Shown: positions 32,970 through 41,122 of the stretch, one piece after another | Layout: each line of letters begins with the position of its first letter | Numbering within the stretch: the stretch's first letter is position 1 | Source: Clostridiaceae bacterium | GTDB taxonomy: Bacteria > Bacillota > Clostridia > Lachnospirales > Lachnospiraceae | Reading direction: 5' to 3' | Length of the DNA stretch: 64,000 nucleotides | Assembly: GCA_902363735.1 (NCBI GenBank) | Contig: CABJBA010000002.1 | Coordinates: forward strand, 310,001 to 374,000 | The notes under the pieces: model-generated | Database searches by the model: none | What the model was told of the DNA's origin: nothing | What the model saw: only the letters and a program-made list of their open reading frames with translations | Made by a program: the position numbers and the translations under genes

Positions 32970-35813
32970 ATGGATGATAATAATACATTACTTCCCAAAG
33001 ATGAAGCGATAACGAAACTGCATAAATTTTCTCAGGAACAGGTGTATTGCGTTCTAAATACTGCAGAAGGCGGCTTGTCTGATCAGGAAGCCGCTGTACG
33101 GCTGAAAGAATACGGAAAAAACCTTTTGAAAGAAAAGAAAGGAACTCCTCTGATCTTAAAATTTCTTTCAAATTTTACGCATCTGATGGCAATTTTGCTT
33201 TGGGGTGCAGGCCTTGTTGCCCTAATCGCTCAGATTCCTGAGCTTGCCATTGCGATTTGGATGGTCAACATTATTAACGGTGCCTTCAGTTTCTGGCAGG
33301 AATTCCGAGCAGGTAAGGCTACGGAAGCGCTTAAGAAAATGCTTCCCGATCATGTACGTGTACTGCGGGGAAGCCAGGAACAGCAACTGCTTGCAGAGGA
33401 ACTGGTTCCCGGAGATGTTATTCTTCTATCAGAAGGCGACCGCATTTCCGCAGATGCCCGGCTGGTCAATGACAATGATCTTCGTGTAAATCAATCAACG
33501 TTAACAGGTGAATATCACCCCATACATAAGACTAGTGAAAGCGTACTCCGGGATGATTTGACGCGGGCAGAACAGCCTAATATGGTGTTTGCGGGAACCA
33601 CAGTGTCTGCGGGTACAGGGCGGGCTGTTGTTTATGCAACGGGTATGTCAACAGAGTTTGGAAAAATTGCAAATCTGACACAGAATCTAAAAGAAGAAAC
33701 CAGCCCGCTGCAAAAGGAAATGGGAAAGCTGACAAAAAAGGTGTCTATTATTTCGGTCAGTATCGGCATCGTGTTTTTCTTTCTTGCAATTATTCTTGCA
33801 GACACAGATCCGGTTGCCGCATTCATCTTTGCTCTGGGTATGATTGTTGCTTTTATTCCTGAAGGATTGCTGCCTACGGTTACCCTGTCGCTTGCAATGG
33901 GGGTTCAGCGTATGGCAAAACGGAATGCACTGATCAAACGCCTTTCCGCTGTTGAAACCCTGGGATGCACAACCGTGATCTGTACAGATAAAACAGGAAC
34001 CCTGACGCAAAATGAAATGACAGTCAACAGCCTCTGGATAAATGGCCGGCATATGGAGGTCACTGGTGTAGGATATGATGCAGCAGATGGCCAAATCATG
34101 TTGAATGGCATAGCGGCACCTCCAAATATGGCAGAGCTTACCGAGTTTCTGACTGCTGCCAGCTTATGCTGTAATGCCCGTCTGCTTCCTCCAAACAGTG
34201 ATTCTTCCCGTTTTACTGTGCTTGGGGATCCCACAGAAGCTGCACTGCTTGTCCTTGCACAAAAATATGGGCTTGATCTGGATATCATGAGAGCCCAACT
34301 TCCTCGCCTGCGCGAGCTGCCCTTCGACTCAGGCCGTAAAAGGATGAGTACCATTCATCAGGCACGGGGCAAGGAGCGAACAGCTTACGTAAAAGGTGCT
34401 CCCAAAGAAGTGCTGGAACTTTGCACACAACAAAAAAAGGGTGGATCCATTGCTGCAATGAACGAGCAGGACCGCATCAGTATTATGGCGGTCAATGATG
34501 AATACGCCAGAAACGGACTTCGCGTGCTTGCCATTGCTGCAAGAAGTATTATGCCTGGTGATGGTATTCCCTCCAGTCTGAGCGCATATACTCCCGAGAC
34601 AATTGAACAGGGGCTGACCTTTTTAGGTCTGATTGCCATGATTGATCCCCCCCGTTCCGAAGTGGCGGATGCAGTCAAAAAGTGCCACAATGCAGGCATC
34701 CGGATCATCATGATTACCGGAGACTATGGCCTGACTGCAGAGAGTATCGCCCGGCGGATCGGCATCATTAAAGGAAACCATCCCAGAATTATTGCGGGAA
34801 TTGAACTTGAGAAAATGGCTTCCGAAGAATTGAAAAAAGCACTCTCTGACGAGGTTATCTTTGCCCGTGTAGCGCCGGAACAAAAACTCCAGGTAGTCAG
34901 CGCACTGCAGGATATGAAACAAATTGTAGCGGTAACCGGTGACGGCGTAAACGATTCGCCCGCTCTGAAAAAAGCGGACATCGGGGTCGCTATGGGGATA
35001 TCAGGAACAGATGTTGCAAAGGAAGCTGCTGATATGATACTGACCGATGATAACTTTGCATCTATCGTCAATGCCATTGAAGAAGGGCGGGCGGTATATA
35101 ATAACATCCGCAAGTTTGTCCTTTATATATTTAACAGCAATATGGCAGCAGCAGTACCCATGGTGCTTTATCTTTTCTCAAGAGGGGCAATTCCCCTCCC
35201 CCTTACCATTATGCAGGTACTCGCCATAGACTTAGGTACTGATATGGTGCCGGCCATGGGATTGGGTGTTGAAAAGCCGGAAGCAGGAATTATGAACGTA
35301 CCGCCTCGTTCTCAAAACGAATCTCTGCTAAGCCGCCCCCTTATACTAAAAGCATTCTGCTGGTACGGTATATTGGAAGCAGTCTTTGGCATTGCGGCAT
35401 ATTTCTTTCTCAATTACCTGCATGGATGGCCGGAGAACCTGCTGGCGTCTTCGGGAGCTGTCTATCAGATGGCGACTGCTATGACCTTTGCCGCCATTGT
35501 AATGGCACAGGTGGGTGCTGTATTCGGCTGTCGTACGCAGCGGCTTTCAGTATTCAAAGTTGGATTGTTCAGCAACAAGATGATTTTGATCGGAATAGCT
35601 GTTGAATTTATACTTCTGGCCTTCCTTGTTTACCTGCCTCTTCCATTTTTGCATCATCTATTTAATACTGCGCCTCTGGGCTGGCGGGAATGGGCATTCT
35701 TGTTTACAATACCTCCCATTATGTTATTTGTGGATGAAATCCGCAAATGGATTCTTCGTGGATGGGAACGGGGAAAAACAAATAACTTGATCACAGAAAG
35801 GACGGACAAATAG
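32970..35813 (+). CDS. P2-type cation-transporting ATPase, Na,K-ATPase-like group
   Basis: A 947-residue membrane pump. Order: N-terminal cation-ATPase domain (about 12-85), 'LTGE' actuator motif, TM4 with PEGL at 297-300, phosphorylated Asp340 in CTDKTGTLTQ, nucleotide domain with 'AYVKGAPKEVL', hinge 'VTGDGVNDSPALKKADIG', then six C-terminal helices. 'IDLGTDMVPA' in TM6 and 'EKPEAGIMNVPPR' after it match Na,K/H,K-ATPases, with both TM6 aspartates kept. The TM5 stretch that reads SNIPE in Na,K-ATPase reads SNMAA here, so one acidic ligand is absent. Transported ion is unknown. The two RCK genes downstream suggest K+ or Na+. Confidence 0.9.
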   Translation: MDDNNTLLPKDEAITKLHKFSQEQVYCVLNTAEGGLSDQEAAVRLKEYGKNLLKEKKGTPLILKFLSNFTHLMAILLWGAGLVALIAQIPELAIAIWMVNIINGAFSFWQEFRAGKATEALKKMLPDHVRVLRGSQEQQLLAEELVPGDVILLSEGDRISADARLVNDNDLRVNQSTLTGEYHPIHKTSESVLRDDLTRAEQPNMVFAGTTVSAGTGRAVVYATGMSTEFGKIANLTQNLKEETSPLQKEMGKLTKKVSIISVSIGIVFFFLAIILADTDPVAAFIFALGMIVAFIPEGLLPTVTLSLAMGVQRMAKRNALIKRLSAVETLGCTTVICTDKTGTLTQNEMTVNSLWINGRHMEVTGVGYDAADGQIMLNGIAAPPNMAELTEFLTAASLCCNARLLPPNSDSSRFTVLGDPTEAALLVLAQKYGLDLDIMRAQLPRLRELPFDSGRKRMSTIHQARGKERTAYVKGAPKEVLELCTQQKKGGSIAAMNEQDRISIMAVNDEYARNGLRVLAIAARSIMPGDGIPSSLSAYTPETIEQGLTFLGLIAMIDPPRSEVADAVKKCHNAGIRIIMITGDYGLTAESIARRIGIIKGNHPRIIAGIELEKMASEELKKALSDEVIFARVAPEQKLQVVSALQDMKQIVAVTGDGVNDSPALKKADIGVAMGISGTDVAKEAADMILTDDNFASIVNAIEEGRAVYNNIRKFVLYIFNSNMAAAVPMVLYLFSRGAIPLPLTIMQVLAIDLGTDMVPAMGLGVEKPEAGIMNVPPRSQNESLLSRPLILKAFCWYGILEAVFGIAAYFFLNYLHGWPENLLASSGAVYQMATAMTFAAIVMAQVGAVFGCRTQRLSVFKVGLFSNKMILIGIAVEFILLAFLVYLPLPFLHHLFNTAPLGWREWAFLFTIPPIMLFVDEIRKWILRGWERGKTNNLITERTDK

Positions 35814-35814
35814 T

Positions 35815-36480
35815 ATGAAAATAATTATTGTAGGTTGTGGAAGAAACGGCGCGGGGCTTGCACAGTCCCTGAGCAAAACAGGTCACACCATTACGGTCAT
35901 TGATTCTAATGCATCGGCATTTTCGAAATTAGGCAAGAACTTTAAAGGAAATATTATCGAAGGAATTGGCTTTGACCGGGATATATTAATGAAAGCCCAA
36001 ATTGACCGGAGCGATGCTCTTGCTGCTTTTACTTCCAGTGATGAATCTAATGCAGTTATCGCAAGAATCGCACATGAAATTTATCGTGTGCCTAAGGTTG
36101 TGGCCAGACTTTACGACCGCGATAAAGCGGAAATTTATAAACATTTAGGGATACAGACACTTTCTTCAACTACCTGGGGAATTAAGCGGGCTGCTGACCT
36201 GCTGACATACACGCCTTTGGATGCCGTGTTCAGCTTCGGAAGCGGCGATATAGAACTGGTCAAGATTGAGGTCCCTTCTTTAATTGCAGGAAGAAAGGTA
36301 AATGATTTAACTGTTTTAGGTGACATTCATGTGGTGGCTATTGAACGGGGAAACAAAACGATGCTGCCAACCAGCGGAACCGTCTTTCAGAGGCGTGATA
36401 TTTTGTATATTGCAGCTGCCGTCTCTTCTGGAGGACAACTCAAAAAACTATTGGGGCTCAGCGATGGAAAGGTGGTATAA
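35815..36480 (+). CDS. TrkA/RCK family potassium-uptake regulator 1
   Basis: A 221-residue cytoplasmic protein. It has a Rossmann-type RCK-N domain (residues 1-125, nucleotide loop 'IIVGCGRNGAGLA', 'VIDSNASAFSKLG') and an RCK-C domain (about 140-215). Such proteins gate K+ channels or transporters by binding NAD(H), ATP/ADP or c-di-AMP. It begins one base after the ATPase stop, yet no Trk/Ktr membrane subunit is present, so its partner may be the ATPase itself or a channel coded elsewhere. Confidence 0.9.
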   Translation: MKIIIVGCGRNGAGLAQSLSKTGHTITVIDSNASAFSKLGKNFKGNIIEGIGFDRDILMKAQIDRSDALAAFTSSDESNAVIARIAHEIYRVPKVVARLYDRDKAEIYKHLGIQTLSSTTWGIKRAADLLTYTPLDAVFSFGSGDIELVKIEVPSLIAGRKVNDLTVLGDIHVVAIERGNKTMLPTSGTVFQRRDILYIAAAVSSGGQLKKLLGLSDGKVV

Positions 36481-36482
36481 AG

Positions 36483-37154
36483 ATGAAAGTAATTATTGTT
36501 GGCGGCGGGCAAGTGGGCTGTTATCTGGCCTCTCTGCTTATTGAGCGCGGGCATGAAATAAAAATTATTGAAACAAAGGAAGCCCGTATTGAAGTTTTAA
36601 ACAGAAGTCTGCCGGAAAGTATCGTAGTCCTTGGCAGCGGGACTGATCCTAAAATCTTGGAAAGTGTGGATATTCAACACACAGATGTTCTTGCCGCTGT
36701 AACAGGTTCCGATGAAACAAACCTGGTTATTGCAACCTTAGCCCGCTTAGAATATGGGGTGACCCGAGTGATCGGACGGGTAAACAATCCCAAAAATGCC
36801 TGGCTGTTTACACCCGTCATGGGAGTTGATGCCGCCTTAAACCAGGCTGATTTAATGGCACGCCTTGTGGCGGAAGAAATGTCCATGGGCGATATGATGA
36901 CACTTCTCAAGTTACATGGCGGCAAATACTCTTTGGTGGAGCGCATGGTTAATCCCGCCTCCTCCATAGTAGGAAAAACTTTGCGTGATATCGAATTTCC
37001 TGATGAATGTGTTTTGGTGGCGGTGATCCGTAATTCAGATTTACTCATACCAAGGGGAGATACGGTACTGATGGCAAGTGATAAAGCTGTAGCGATCACA
37101 GCTTCCCAACAGCTTCAGAAACTGGACGATATGTTTGGAGCATCAAGTGTTTGA
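36483..37154 (+). CDS. TrkA/RCK family potassium-uptake regulator 2
   Basis: A 223-residue RCK protein related to the preceding one: 'VIIVGGGQVGCYLASLLIER', 'IIETKEARIEVLNRS', 'DVLAAVTGSDETNLVIATLA', then RCK-C ('MVNPASSIVGKTLRDIEFPD'). The pair could form a hetero-octameric gating ring, as TrkA-type proteins do. It is 2 bases from the first RCK gene and followed by a terminator, so the operon is ATPase-RCK-RCK. Confidence 0.9.
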   Translation: MKVIIVGGGQVGCYLASLLIERGHEIKIIETKEARIEVLNRSLPESIVVLGSGTDPKILESVDIQHTDVLAAVTGSDETNLVIATLARLEYGVTRVIGRVNNPKNAWLFTPVMGVDAALNQADLMARLVAEEMSMGDMMTLLKLHGGKYSLVERMVNPASSIVGKTLRDIEFPDECVLVAVIRNSDLLIPRGDTVLMASDKAVAITASQQLQKLDDMFGASSV

Positions 37155-37196
37155 ATTCAATGCCCAGCCGTACTTAGGTCATGACCCCTAAATTAG

Positions 37197-37242
37197 AAAA
37201 GCTGGCAAATACGGTTTCTATACCGCATTTACCAGCTTTTTC
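37197..37242 (+). terminator. intrinsic terminator of the ATPase-RCK operon
   Basis: A long hairpin (AAAAGCTGG-AAAT-CGGT pairing with ACCG-ATTT-CCAGCTTTT, few mismatches) ending in TTTTT. Confidence 0.85.
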
Positions 37243-37362
37243 ATATTTTAAATCCAAACTTAATAAGTGAAATTTAGAATGTTTTTATTACATCAGCCGG
37301 AAACAGTTATGTTTGTTATAATATTAGGTTTATTTGTTAAGGTAGAAATGATATAACATATA

Positions 37363-37371
37363 TGATATAAT
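37363..37371 (+). promoter_or_regulatory. extended -10 promoter of the AraC regulator
   Basis: TGATATAAT (an extended -10, TGN-TATAAT, 37363-37371) with no good -35. The operator follows 8 bases after it, as in the siderophore operon (9 bases). Confidence 0.65.
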
Positions 37372-37378
37372 TCCCTGA

Positions 37379-37392
37379 TTAGATCAGACTAA
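37379..37392. promoter_or_regulatory. predicted metal-repressor operator 2
   Basis: TTAG-ATCAGA-CTAA. Same core and same placement relative to the -10 as operator 1, covering the expected transcription start of the AraC gene. Confidence 0.6.
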
Positions 37393-37466
37393 CCAAATGG
37401 ATTGCTGATTTTAACACTGAAAATAAATTTACGGGTTAAATAATTGGGTAAAGGACAAGGTGAGAG

Positions 37467-38438
37467 ATGAATGGCAAACCGATAACGGATTTCTTTGATC
37501 CGGAGGTACAAAAGACAGCCAGTGATGATGGCTGTTTTGTATATAAAATGCAAAATGAAACTGGTGAGGGAGTGATTACCCGATACCAGATATTACCTGG
37601 CATTGAATTGTTTTATAATGATTTTCATATGCAAGACGGGCAAAATGAAAATAAACTTCCCCACCCTGATGTACTTGAAATCAATCATTGCAGAGAAGGA
37701 CGGTTTGAATGTGTTTTCAGCAATGGTGACTGCCAATATGTTGGAGCAGGTGACCTTGCAATTAATCGTCTGACAAATGAGACGACATCCACCACTTTTC
37801 CATTATCACATTATCATGGAATTTCTATTACCATTGATTTAAACGAAGCAGCAGCCACAATGAGACAAGTTGAAAACGTGCTGGGCGGACTGCATATTGA
37901 TCTGTGTCAGATAGCGGAACGGCTTTGCAGGAAAGATACTTGTTTTATTTTGAGAAGTCATAACAATATTGAACATATTTTTTCAGAACTGTATAGAGTT
38001 ACGCCCCAAATGATTGCACACTATTTAAAAGTTAAAGTATTGGAATTGCTCATGTTTCTCAATGATGTTCAGGTTGGTGAATATCAGGAAGAACGCCGGT
38101 ATTTTTCAAAGAATCAGGTTCAAGTGGTAAAACAAATGCAGGCATATATGATCGCCGACTTACAAAGGCATTGCACCTTGCAAGAACTTTCAAAAAAATT
38201 TGATATTCCTCTTACTTCTATGAAGGTGTGCTTTAAGGGGATTTACGGCTGCTCTGTTTATTCTTATATGAAATCCTACCGTATGCAGGCCAGCACAATT
38301 TTGCTGAGGGATACAGCCGAAAGTGTTACAGAAATTTCTATGAAGATGGGCTATGATAACCCAAGCAAGTTTTCTGAGGCTTTTAAAAAAGAATTTGGAG
38401 AATTACCATCTGAATATAGAAAAAAGTTGTCCAAATAG
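37467..38438 (+). CDS. AraC-family regulator of the metallophore locus
   Basis: A 323-residue AraC-type regulator with a C-terminal double helix-turn-helix (about residues 225-320, 'HCTLQELSKKFDIPLTSMKV', 'SVTEISMKMGYDNPSKFSEA', 'GELPSEY'). Its N-terminal region (1-200) contains 'DVLEINHCREGRFECVFSNG', typical of regulators found beside siderophore uptake genes. In such systems (YbtA-like) the protein senses the ferric chelate and activates import genes. A predicted metal operator covers its promoter. A motif shared at 38455 and 43491 is its candidate target. Confidence 0.88.
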   Translation: MNGKPITDFFDPEVQKTASDDGCFVYKMQNETGEGVITRYQILPGIELFYNDFHMQDGQNENKLPHPDVLEINHCREGRFECVFSNGDCQYVGAGDLAINRLTNETTSTTFPLSHYHGISITIDLNEAAATMRQVENVLGGLHIDLCQIAERLCRKDTCFILRSHNNIEHIFSELYRVTPQMIAHYLKVKVLELLMFLNDVQVGEYQEERRYFSKNQVQVVKQMQAYMIADLQRHCTLQELSKKFDIPLTSMKVCFKGIYGCSVYSYMKSYRMQASTILLRDTAESVTEISMKMGYDNPSKFSEAFKKEFGELPSEYRKKLSK

Positions 38439-38454
38439 AGGGGAAGTGGTCTTT

Positions 38455-38487
38455 TCAGAGTAGCAAAAGAAAACAGAATTATATACA
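38455..38487 (+). promoter_or_regulatory. candidate AraC box and promoter A
   Basis: TCAGAGTAGCAAAAGAAAAC at 38455-38474, followed by TATACA at 38482-38487. The first 11 bases recur exactly at 43491 before the ABC half-transporter pair, again about 28 bases before a -10-like hexamer. Position near -35 suggests an activator site for the adjacent AraC protein. Confidence 0.5.
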
Positions 38488-38512
38488 CTCTTATCTGTGA
38501 AAGCGGATGATA

Positions 38513-38541
38513 TGGGAGCGCTGTAGGGCGCTCTTTTTTTT
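38513..38541 (+). terminator. hairpin terminator between araC and the Opp-type operon
   Basis: GAGCGC-TGTAGG-GCGCTC followed by nine T residues. It terminates araC transcripts, but it also lies downstream of the predicted promoter A, so transcripts from that promoter would meet it after about 45 bases. Confidence 0.8.
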
Positions 38542-38547
38542 AGGCGG

Positions 38548-38567
38548 AAGTTAGACAGACCTAACTT
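38548..38567. promoter_or_regulatory. predicted metal-repressor operator 3
   Basis: AAGTTAGACAGACCTAACTT, a perfect 7-bp inverted repeat around six bases with the TTAG-N6-CTAA core. It lies 21 bases before the first permease gene, downstream of the terminator. No clear -10 is seen directly upstream, unlike at operators 1 and 2. Confidence 0.6.
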
Positions 38568-38588
38568 AAATCGGGGAGGTGAGTGTAC

Positions 38589-39530
38589 ATGAAACAGAAT
38601 ATGAAAAAATATATCCTAAAAAAACTGATTGAATTGATATTTACTTTATTTTTTGTGACGCTGCTTTCGTTTCTCTTAATGCGTCTGTCTTCCGTTGACC
38701 CGGCAACCGCATATGCCAAGCGAATGATTGGAAGTCCTTCTTTAGAGCAAATTGAAGCAATACGGATACAGTTGGGTTTTGATAAACCGTTACTTGTTCA
38801 ATATGGGCAATGGGTGTTTGATTTACTCCACTTTGATCTTGGAACATCCCTGGCAAATGGACACGAAGTCTGGACTGATATTGCAGCTGCTTTTCCTAAA
38901 ACATTCGGAATTGTATTCCTGGCATCTGTATTTCAAATTATTACTATCGTTGCAATGAGCTGCATCGTATTCCTGTTACCTTGGAAGGTTCCCCAAAATG
39001 CATTGCAGATTATTTGTATTTTTGGTGTGTCTATTCCCTCTTTTTACTTGGCAACGATATATCTGGATTTTTTTGCAGTGAAGAAAACATTGATATCTGT
39101 GACGGGGAATACCAGTTTTCTCAGCTACATATCACCCGCACTCTGTATTGGGGTATTTGGGGCTTCGTTTTATATTCCAATGTTAATGGATGCGCTGGAG
39201 CATGAAAGTAAAGAAGACTATGCATTTTATGCCCGTTGCCGGGGATTGTCGGAAAAGAGGCTTTTATTCTTTCATTTTCTGCCTCGGGCCGCAGTTGGGC
39301 TGATTCCTAACTTTTTGCAAAGTATAGGTCTGGCACTGGCAAATGCAACTGTAATTGAGCAGATTTTTTCCATTCCGGGCTTTGGATATTTGATTGTCAA
39401 TCATGTATTGGATCGGGATACTCCCATGATTCATGGGGAAGTGTTCTTTCTTGCTCTGGCAATTGCCCTATGCAATATTGCAGCGGATTTGATTCAATGG
39501 GTAATTCAAAGTAAAAAGGTGGTGGCGTAA
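38589..39530 (+). CDS. Opp/Dpp/Nik-type ABC permease 1
   Basis: A 313-residue permease of the DppB/NikB family with six helices: N-terminal 'YILKKLIELIFTLFFVTLLS', 'IRIQLGFDKPLLVQYGQWVF', and the coupling region 'LANATVIEQIFSIPGFGYLI'. ATG 38589 has GGGGAGGTGAG at good spacing. GTG 38583 is too close. First gene of a five-gene importer operon (two permeases, two ATPases, binding protein). Confidence 0.91.
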   Translation: MKQNMKKYILKKLIELIFTLFFVTLLSFLLMRLSSVDPATAYAKRMIGSPSLEQIEAIRIQLGFDKPLLVQYGQWVFDLLHFDLGTSLANGHEVWTDIAAAFPKTFGIVFLASVFQIITIVAMSCIVFLLPWKVPQNALQIICIFGVSIPSFYLATIYLDFFAVKKTLISVTGNTSFLSYISPALCIGVFGASFYIPMLMDALEHESKEDYAFYARCRGLSEKRLLFFHFLPRAAVGLIPNFLQSIGLALANATVIEQIFSIPGFGYLIVNHVLDRDTPMIHGEVFFLALAIALCNIAADLIQWVIQSKKVVA

Positions 39531-40331
39531 ATGAAAAAGAATCAAGCCCTACATAATCTTTCCGTGATAATCCCCGTGTTTGTCATTATATTATTTTTAT
39601 TCGGATTTCTATTCGCGCCTCATAATCCCATGGAATCCAATCTTTTGACAAGGTTTCAGAAACCGAGCATTATGTATCCGTTTGGAACCGATCAATTAGG
39701 CCGTTGTATTATTTCGCGAATCCTTTATGGAGGCTGGACAACGCTTGGGATTGTACTGGGAGGTTCCATGATTGTTTTTTTATTGGGTACAATCACCGGT
39801 ATGGCAACAAGCAGGGCCGTAATGAAAGAAAGTATTTTAATTGACGGGTTCATCAATGCAATCACAGCAATACCGCCTATTGCATATCTGATCGTTTTTA
39901 TAGGCGCCTGGGGAAGCGGAGCGAATACCACTTTGTTTGCACTGACTGTATCCTACATCCTTAGGTATATTAAACTGGTGCGAACCCGCACTGATATGGA
40001 AATGGGAAAAGCTTATGTTATGTGTGCGGTTGCTTCCGGTGCTTCTAAATTGCGAATATTAATGATTCATATTCTGCCCAATTTAATTGGAGAGATGATA
40101 CGCTTCCTCTGTTTATCCAGTGCAGATATGATACTGGCCATTACAGCTTTCTCTTTTATTGGATTAGGCTTAGGAGATAATGTTGTAGATTGGGGCAGCA
40201 TGATTCTGGAGGCCCGTGGTGCACTGGTTCTCCATCCTGACATGATTTTGTACCCGATCAGCGCCGTTGTGTTATCAACCCTTTGTTTTAATATCCTGGG
40301 CAGACGATTGACGGAAAAGGAGGAAGCGTAA
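39531..40331 (+). CDS. Opp/Dpp/Nik-type ABC permease 2
   Basis: A 266-residue permease of the DppC/NikC family. Seen: 'NPMESNLLTRFQKPSIMYPF' and 'GTDQLGRCIISRILYGGWTT' (the GTDxxGRD-like motif with Cys in place of Asp), and 'AITAFSFIGLGLGDNVVDWG' near the end. It starts directly at the stop of permease 1, so translation is coupled. Confidence 0.91.
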   Translation: MKKNQALHNLSVIIPVFVIILFLFGFLFAPHNPMESNLLTRFQKPSIMYPFGTDQLGRCIISRILYGGWTTLGIVLGGSMIVFLLGTITGMATSRAVMKESILIDGFINAITAIPPIAYLIVFIGAWGSGANTTLFALTVSYILRYIKLVRTRTDMEMGKAYVMCAVASGASKLRILMIHILPNLIGEMIRFLCLSSADMILAITAFSFIGLGLGDNVVDWGSMILEARGALVLHPDMILYPISAVVLSTLCFNILGRRLTEKEEA

Positions 40332-41122
40332 TGTTAAAAATCAACCAGTTAAGTGTAAAAGAAAAATCAGGCCGTTTCCTGCTGGAACAGGTGTCTGTAG
40401 AAGTCCCTTCCGGAGCAATTATTGGACTTACCGGCCACAGTGGTTCAGGGAAAACCACATTGCTGAGAAGTATATTTGGAATGCTGCATACGGACTGTAA
40501 AATCATGGACGGAAAAATATTGATAGATGACCTGGATTTATGCTGCCTGTCATCCAGGGAGCACCGCAGTTTGTGCGGAAAAAAGATTGGTTTTATCCCA
40601 CAGACACCAATGACCGCTTTTGACAGCCGACTGAAGATAGGTTGTCAAATTCAGGAAACATTTCAGAGACGGCTGCAATTAAACAAATCCAGAGCAATTG
40701 AACTCGCAAAAGAAAAACTGGATTTAGTTAATTTAAAGGAGACACAAAGAGTGCTGAATGCATATCCCAGAGAACTATCAGGAGGGATGCTGCAACGAGT
40801 GGCGGCAGCCATTTTATTAGGGATGTCACCCGACTATATTCTTGCGGACGAGCCCACGTCTGCACTTGATGCAGAAAACCGCAATTTGCTGTTAGATGTG
40901 TTGCAAACGCAAATGAAAGATAAGGGTATTCTGTTGGTTTCCCATGATGTGGACGCGCTCCAAAGGCTTTGTAACCATGTTTTTGTCCTTGGAACAGGAA
41001 AGATAATTGAGCAAGGCAATATGAATCAACTGTTAACAAGACCGAAAACAGATTGGATGAAACAATTCTCCAGCCTAAGCAGGAAAGAAAGTCGAGGGAA
41101 ATGGGAGTGGGAGAAATTGTAA
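40331..41122 (+). CDS. Opp/Nik-type ABC ATPase 1
   Basis: A 263-residue ATPase (DppD/NikD type). Seen: Walker A 'GHSGSGKTTLL', Q-loop 'IPQTPMTAFDSRL', signature 'LSGGMLQRVAAA', Walker B 'YILADEPTSALD', switch 'LLVSHDVDAL'. The C-terminal oligopeptide-transport extension with an iron-sulfur cysteine motif is absent, as in Nik/Cnt-like systems. Start overlaps the upstream stop (TAATG). Confidence 0.92.
   Translation: MLKINQLSVKEKSGRFLLEQVSVEVPSGAIIGLTGHSGSGKTTLLRSIFGMLHTDCKIMDGKILIDDLDLCCLSSREHRSLCGKKIGFIPQTPMTAFDSRLKIGCQIQETFQRRLQLNKSRAIELAKEKLDLVNLKETQRVLNAYPRELSGGMLQRVAAAILLGMSPDYILADEPTSALDAENRNLLLDVLQTQMKDKGILLVSHDVDALQRLCNHVFVLGTGKIIEQGNMNQLLTRPKTDWMKQFSSLSRKESRGKWEWEKL

Larger units (their letters stand above)
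37155..37466. other. intergenic region: terminator, then AraC promoter
   Basis: 312 bases. It contains the terminator of the ATPase-RCK operon (37197-37241), an A+T-rich stretch, an extended -10 promoter (37363-37371), the predicted metal-repressor operator (37379-37392) and a leader of about 85 bases to the AraC gene. No further gene is seen. Confidence 0.7.
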
